The translations under genes were made by a program, and so were the position numbers. Under the pieces are notes generated by a model, which searched no databases, was not told the DNA's origin, and saw nothing but the letters and a program-made list of their open reading frames with translations. From Neisseria chenwenguii (lineage in GTDB: Bacteria > Pseudomonadota > Gammaproteobacteria > Burkholderiales > Neisseriaceae), in contig NZ_CP022278.1 of the NCBI RefSeq assembly GCF_002216145.1, positions 2,046,001 to 2,110,000 of the forward strand: a stretch of 64,000 bases of DNA, read 5' to 3'. Below, piece by piece: positions 59,980 through 64,000 of this stretch (position 1 is its first letter; every line of letters starts with the position of its first letter).

Positions 59980-60867
59980 ATGTTGAAAAAAACCGCATTC
60001 CATGCCGTACCCGCAGTCTTGGCCCTGATGTTGGCCGCGTGTGCCAGCCAGCAGCCTGCTCCCGTGACCGCAGGCAACGCCTCAGGCTCGACTTCTGCAA
60101 GCAACCCCTACGGCGCCGAACCCTACAACCCGAATGCGGCCGGCAATGCCGAAACCCCCTATACCCCCCCGCCCGCGCAGTCTGCGTCCGCATCGTCAGG
60201 CGGCGCATACATTCCGTCTAACGCGCCCGTCGACATCAACGCCGCTACCCATACCGTCGTGCGCGGCGATACCGTTTACAACATTTCCAAACGCTACAAC
60301 ATCACCCAAGACAACCTGCGCGCATGGAACAACATGGCCGACAACACCATCAGCGTCGGCCAAACCCTGCGCGTGAAACCCGCCGGTTACAGCGCGCCCG
60401 CATCAAGCGCATCTGCGCCTGCCGTTTCCGCACCGGCCGGCAAACCCGCGTCAACCTACACCCCCGCGCCCAAAGTCTCAAGTGCCGCGCCTGCCCCAAG
60501 CGCTTCCGGTATCAGCCTGATGCGCCCGACCGCAGGTAAAGTCGTCACCAACTTCGGCGGCAGCAGCAAAGGCGTGGACATCGTCGGCCAACCCGGTCAA
60601 CCCGTTGTCGCCGCAGCCGACGGGAAAGTCGTTTACGCAGGTTCGGGCTTGCGCGGTTACGGCAACCTCGTCATCATCCAACACAACAAAACCTTCCTGA
60701 CCGCCTACGGCCACAACCAAAGCCTGCTGGTCAACGAAGGCCAAACCGTGAAACGCGGCCAGACCATCGCCAAAATGGGCAACAGTGACGCCAGCCGTAC
60801 CCAGCTTCACTTTGAAGTCCGCCAAAACGGCAAACCGGTTAATCCTGCGTCTTACGTTTCGTTCTAA
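59980..60867 (+). CDS. nlpD: Murein hydrolase activator NlpD (LysM + LytM lipoprotein)
   Basis: The 295-aa lipoprotein has signal [21 protein letters not shown] (lipobox LAAC), a Pro/Ala/Ser linker, a LysM domain (about residues 87-131: [42 protein letters not shown]) and a C-terminal LytM/M23 domain ([38 protein letters not shown] ... [17 protein letters not shown]). The M23 HxxxD and HxH metal motifs are degenerate (GVDIVGQ, LHFEV), so it is an amidase activator rather than a peptidase. It activates AmiC during cell separation. Confidence 0.95.
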   Translation: MLKKTAFHAVPAVLALMLAACASQQPAPVTAGNASGSTSASNPYGAEPYNPNAAGNAETPYTPPPAQSASASSGGAYIPSNAPVDINAATHTVVRGDTVYNISKRYNITQDNLRAWNNMADNTISVGQTLRVKPAGYSAPASSASAPAVSAPAGKPASTYTPAPKVSSAAPAPSASGISLMRPTAGKVVTNFGGSSKGVDIVGQPGQPVVAAADGKVVYAGSGLRGYGNLVIIQHNKTFLTAYGHNQSLLVNEGQTVKRGQTIAKMGNSDASRTQLHFEVRQNGKPVNPASYVSF

Positions 60868-60883
60868 TCCGAACTTATCAAAC

Positions 60884-60939
60884 AAAGGCCGTCTGAATAC
60901 TTCGACTACGCTCAGTAACCGAGTTTTCAGACGGCCTTT
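60884..60939. terminator. DUS hairpin with ACTTCGACTACGCTCAG insert
   Basis: AAAGGCCGTCTGAA and TTCAGACGGCCTTTTT enclose the CTTCGACTACGCTCAG motif. It follows nlpD. Confidence 0.8.
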
Positions 60940-60959
60940 TTGCGGATATAGATATGGGG

Positions 60960-61117
60960 TATAGTGAATTAAAAAAGAAAGATGCAAGGCGGCAAGCCGA
61001 AGACAGTATAGGTAGTACGGGACAGAGATGAACTTGGCGCTTCAGCGCCTTAGTGAATCGTTCTCTTTGAGCTCAGCCGCAGCCAACGTTGTAGATTTCT
61101 TTTTTTAATTCACTATA
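60960..61117. mobile_element. Correia-type element, 158 bp
   Basis: TATAGTGAATTAAAAAAG and TTTTTAATTCACTATA are the terminal repeats; the interior matches the copies at 29290 and 61824. It fills most of the nlpD-TetR gap. Confidence 0.9.
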
Positions 61118-61211
61118 AAAACATGTTTAATCGGGCTGATAGCGGTTGCCTGTCATTATCGGGCGGCGTATATTTTCAAAAAAACCAAATCAGGGAAGCA
61201 AGGAGAAAATC

Positions 61212-61841
61212 ATGAAAAACGCCAAAACCGCGCAGTTCGTTTCCGCAGGCATCCAGCTCTATCCCCATTGCGGCTACCACGGCCTTTCCGAAGAAGCCGT
61301 TGCCGGCCATATCAACGCCGGTGCAGACGACTTCCGCAGCGCCTTTGCCGACAAAGACGCTTTTGTCAAAGCCGTTTTATTCGAATACCGCGAACGCGCG
61401 CTCGGGCGGGTATCGTTTGATTTTTCGCCCCACCTTTCCGAAATCGAACGTCTGCGCCAAATCATCTGGCGGCTGGCCGTCAGCATCCGCAGCAACCTGC
61501 CGTGGATACACAGAATGCTGCTCGACAGCGCCGCAGGCGTTGTCATTATCCGCAAGGCATTGAAATTCCAAAACGGATTAATGGCGCTCGGGCTGATGGA
61601 AATCATGCGCAACTGCCACGGCAGTCAGGAAGTTTCCGATGTCGAACTGCTGAACGAATACGATTTTCTGCAAGGTGCGGTGTTCACGCCGATGATTATG
61701 AACTCGCGCTATGAAGCGTTCGGTATTTTGTCGGACGACATCCGCAGCAAAATTCCCGACCTGCTGACCGACGAAGCCGTCCATCAGCGGATAGACTGGG
61801 TGTTCCGCGCGCTGTTTCCGCAGTATAGTGAATTAAAATAA
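61212..61841 (+). CDS. TetR-like transcriptional regulator ending inside a Correia-type element
   Basis: The 209-aa protein has a divergent TetR-type N-terminal helix-turn-helix (FVSAGIQLYPHCGYHGLSEEAVAGHINAGADDFRSAFADKDAFVKAVLFEYRERAL) and an all-helical ligand domain. The target is unknown. The start ATG (61212) follows AAGGAGAAAATC. The last codons (TATAGTGAATTAAAATAA, giving YSELK-stop) belong to the Correia-type element inserted at 61824, so the element supplies the stop codon. The native C-terminus may be slightly shortened or altered. Confidence 0.75.
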   Translation: MKNAKTAQFVSAGIQLYPHCGYHGLSEEAVAGHINAGADDFRSAFADKDAFVKAVLFEYRERALGRVSFDFSPHLSEIERLRQIIWRLAVSIRSNLPWIHRMLLDSAAGVVIIRKALKFQNGLMALGLMEIMRNCHGSQEVSDVELLNEYDFLQGAVFTPMIMNSRYEAFGILSDDIRSKIPDLLTDEAVHQRIDWVFRALFPQYSELK

Positions 61842-61980
61842 AAAATCTACTTCGTTGGCTGCAGCCGGGCTCAAAGAAGACGATTCACTAAGGCGCCGAA
61901 GCGCCAAGTTCATCTGTCCCGTACTAACCGTGTTGTCTGCGCCTTGCCGCCTTGTATCTTTCTTATTTTATTTCACTATA
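61824..61980. mobile_element. Correia-type element, 157 bp, overlapping a gene end
   Basis: TATAGTGAATTAAAATAA to TTATTTTATTTCACTATA, in inverse orientation to the copies at 29290 and 60960. With 60960 it frames the TetR-like gene as an inverted pair. Confidence 0.9.
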
Positions 61981-61994
61981 TGAGGGAAGGGCGT

Positions 61995-62064
61995 AAACGG
62001 GAAATGATTCAGGCCGTCTGAAAAGCATTCCGACTTTTCAGACGGCCTGAATCATTTCCCGTTT
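61995..62064. terminator. 70-bp palindrome including the helicase 3' codons and a DUS pair
   Basis: AAACGGGAAATGATTCAGG followed by CCGTCTGAAAAG pairs perfectly with the opposite arm, whose outer part encodes the last codons of the helicase. Arms are 31 bases, around an 8-base loop (CATTCCGA). Confidence 0.9.
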
Positions 62065-64000
62065 GCATCTTTGTCTGCATGGATAACCAGCCGCGGCATG
62101 ACGACCGTCCATTTTTCCACTTCGGCGGGATAACGGGCGGCGAAGGTTTCATCTTCCTGCGCGCGGTAGCGGACGAAAAATGCGGCGGCGCTGGCGCGGC
62201 AGCCGTCTGAAAGTTCGGGCAGCCGGGCTTTCCTTGAGGTGCGGGCGACGGGGATGCCGTCTGAAAGAAATTCGTAACGCCCGTCTTCCAGCCGCCGCCA
62301 TTGCAGCGGGTCGTCCGTTTTCAGACGGCTGAGGGCAAGCAGGCGCGGCATGACGGTTTGGCGCGTCGGCGGTCGGTCGGCGGGGCAGCGCACGGCAAAG
62401 CCCAAATCCAATTCTTCGGGCGTCAAAACGCGGTATTCGGTGTCCAACGCGGCAAGCGGGGCAAACTGTTGCGTGACGGTTTCGCTTTCAGACGGCATGG
62501 TTTCGATAAAGCGGTGGTGCGGCGTTTGGCCGATCAGGGTCAGCGTTTCGACGGCGCGGGTCATGGCAACGTAATACAGCCGCCGTTCGGCATCGGTGTC
62601 GCCGTGCCAATATTTTGCCCATTGGTCGTCTAAGATGAAGACGTGTTTGAACTCCAAACCTTTGGCCGAGTGCGCCGTGCCGAGGAACAGGCCGTCTGAA
62701 CGGTTTTCGCTGCGGTTGCCGACGTAGTCGTACAGCCAGTTTTTGAGAAAGGCTGCCGGATGGCGGCGGGCTTCGGCTTGGTTTTCAGACGGCATCGGGT
62801 ATTCGCGCGCGAAATCGGCGGACATCAGCTTCAGGAAATCCCGCCATGTGGCGCAGACGTCCTGACGATTGAGCAGGGCGGTAAATTCCGCCGTTGTCCG
62901 CTCTTTGTTGTGTCGGCAGATTTCGTCGGCCAGACGCACAAATTCGCGCGTTTGTCGCAGGCGGATGCCGTTTTCGCGGTCTTTGGCGAGAAAGTAGGGA
63001 ATGCCGTCGCGTTCGCACCATGCCTGAAGCGGTTTGAGTGCGGCGTTTTCGCGGCTCAAAACGGCGATGTCGCGAAACGGAATGTCTTCAATCTGCCGCA
63101 GCCGTGCGATTTCGGCGATAACGGCCTGCGCTTGGACATTGGCGCGGCAGGCGGACGGGTTCAGGCGGATAATGCGCACGCGCCCCTGCCGTTCGCGGTC
63201 AATCTCTGCCCATCTGCCGCCGTTGGCTTCGGCCTGCCGTTCGGGGTTGACGGCAATCGGATGCAGGGTTTTCAGACGGCTTTCCATGCCGCCGATCAAG
63301 CGGTTGGCGGCGCTGACGATGTGTTGCGTGCTGCGGTAGTTGAGGGTCAGGTAGTCGGGCGTTTCTACGCCGTAGTCGGCACGGAAGCGGTGGATGTATT
63401 CGTTGCTGGTGCCGTTGAAGGAATAAATATTCTGGTCGTCGTCGCCGACCGCCAGAATGGTCAGTTTGTCGTCTTCGTCCGCACGGCGGCCGGCCAGGGC
63501 GGAAACGAGGGCGTAGTGTTCGGCGGTAATGTCTTGGTATTCGTCCACCAGAATATAGCGGAAACCTGCCAGAATGCGGTCGCGGGCGCTGTCTTCGCCG
63601 TCGGCACCGAGGCCGTCTGAAAGCAGTCGGGCGGCTTGTCGGCACCATTGTTTGAAACGGTTTTCCCCGTCGCTGCCGTCGTCTTTGCGGATGTCTTCAA
63701 AGCGAACGCCCAAAATCCGCATTGCCATGCCGTCGTAGGTCAACACAGTTACCGCCGCCGCCTGTCTGCCCACCAGCGCAAACAGGCGGCGTTTGATTTC
63801 CTGTGCGGCCAGCCGGTTGAACGCCAGAATAATCACGGAAGCAGGATCGGCGTGCTGCACACGCAGCAGATAAGCGGCGCGGTGGACGATGACACGCGTT
63901 TTGCCCGAACCCGGTCCGGCCAAAACCAAACGGTTGCGCCCGCTTTTGTCGGTTACGACGGCTTTCTGCTGCGCATTGAGGCCGTCTGTAATCTTTTTCA
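62052..64000 (-). CDS. UvrD/Rep-type superfamily 1 helicase (partial, 5' end beyond the window)
   Basis: At least 649 codons of an SF1A helicase are visible. Motifs: Q-motif LNAQQKAVV, Walker A VLAGPGSGKTRVIVHR, Walker B FRYILVDEYQDITAEHY, motif III AVGDDDQNIYSFNGTSNEYIHRF, motif IV LNYRSTQHIV, motif V FLGTAHSAKGLEFKHVFILDD and motif VI RRLYYVAMTRAVETLTLIG. The frame is open to the right edge and continues upstream of the Q-motif, so it may be the C-terminal half of a larger RecQ-UvrD fusion known in Neisseriaceae; this cannot be judged here. Several in-frame DUS are present (e.g. MPSENQ, MPSESE). Confidence 0.88.
   Translation of the reverse strand, partial: KKITDGLNAQQKAVVTDKSGRNRLVLAGPGSGKTRVIVHRAAYLLRVQHADPASVIILAFNRLAAQEIKRRLFALVGRQAAAVTVLTYDGMAMRILGVRFEDIRKDDGSDGENRFKQWCRQAARLLSDGLGADGEDSARDRILAGFRYILVDEYQDITAEHYALVSALAGRRADEDDKLTILAVGDDDQNIYSFNGTSNEYIHRFRADYGVETPDYLTLNYRSTQHIVSAANRLIGGMESRLKTLHPIAVNPERQAEANGGRWAEIDRERQGRVRIIRLNPSACRANVQAQAVIAEIARLRQIEDIPFRDIAVLSRENAALKPLQAWCERDGIPYFLAKDRENGIRLRQTREFVRLADEICRHNKERTTAEFTALLNRQDVCATWRDFLKLMSADFAREYPMPSENQAEARRHPAAFLKNWLYDYVGNRSENRSDGLFLGTAHSAKGLEFKHVFILDDQWAKYWHGDTDAERRLYYVAMTRAVETLTLIGQTPHHRFIETMPSESETVTQQFAPLAALDTEYRVLTPEELDLGFAVRCPADRPPTRQTVMPRLLALSRLKTDDPLQWRRLEDGRYEFLSDGIPVARTSRKARLPELSDGCRASAAAFFVRYRAQEDETFAARYPAEVEKWTVVMPRLVIHADKDANGK

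Overview
This window comes from a commensal-type Neisseria chromosome. Copies of the neisserial DNA uptake sequence core (GCCGTCTGAA) occur throughout. Many are paired as inverted repeats that act as transcription terminators, and both AG- and AT-prefixed forms are present. Correia-type elements with TATAGTG ends, dRS3 repeats and typical neisserial gene orders (bfrA-bfrB, recO-pdxJ-acpS, dat-ddc, clpS-clpA, leuC/D/B) support this. The species cannot be fixed from the sequence alone. GyrA is wild type at the quinolone positions Ser91 and Asp95.

Layout. 1-1.1 kb: a broken gene for a carbohydrate-binding beta-helix protein resembling alpha-1,3-glucanases, cut by the window edge. 1.3-4.5 kb: typA, then bfrA-bfrB. 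4.6-9.9 kb: a decayed DNA phosphorothioation (Dnd) cassette with a nonsense-mutated XRE regulator, a palindromic operator, dndC, dndD and an FtsK-like translocase, all carrying frameshifts or stops. 10-19.2 kb: housekeeping genes (uup, grxD, recO, pdxJ, acpS, a Nudix enzyme, an RNA methyltransferase, a TraB-family lipoprotein). 19.3-24.5 kb: leuC-leuD-yhcH-leuB with three entericidin-like lipoprotein genes between leuC and leuD. 24.7-33 kb: gshA, gyrA, an ACT protein, a PFL-family protein and ettA. 33.2-37.5 kb: a chimera of an MmeI-like R-M fragment and a LysR regulator, two membrane proteins, rluF, and a peptide-type ABC transporter gene joined to an integrase fragment. 37.5-47 kb: guaA, smpB, csp, clpS-clpA, tmRNA, an AEC transporter and a glutaredoxin-like protein.

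47-55.3 kb is the most rearranged part. It holds an ECF sigma/anti-sigma pair with a Met-rich periplasmic protein (a layout like known reactive-chlorine responses), a dead methyltransferase, and a TauA/SsuA-type ABC transporter operon. The binding-protein gene of that operon is split by a 1,725-bp segment (bioB plus a truncated tlpA) bounded by 7-bp direct repeats, and its permease and ATPase genes have also decayed. An intact nnrS follows.

55.3-64 kb: a structured leader followed by dat-ddc (1,3-diaminopropane synthesis), then surE-nlpD, a TetR-like regulator whose stop codon comes from a Correia-type element, and a UvrD-type helicase running off the right edge.

Two themes recur. One is decay by short tandem duplications (10, 8 and 4 bp), single-base homopolymer changes and nonsense codons, concentrated in accessory loci. 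The other is repeat-driven remodelling, in which uptake sequences, Correia-type elements and a family of GTACGGTTA palindromes build long hairpins and new gene ends.
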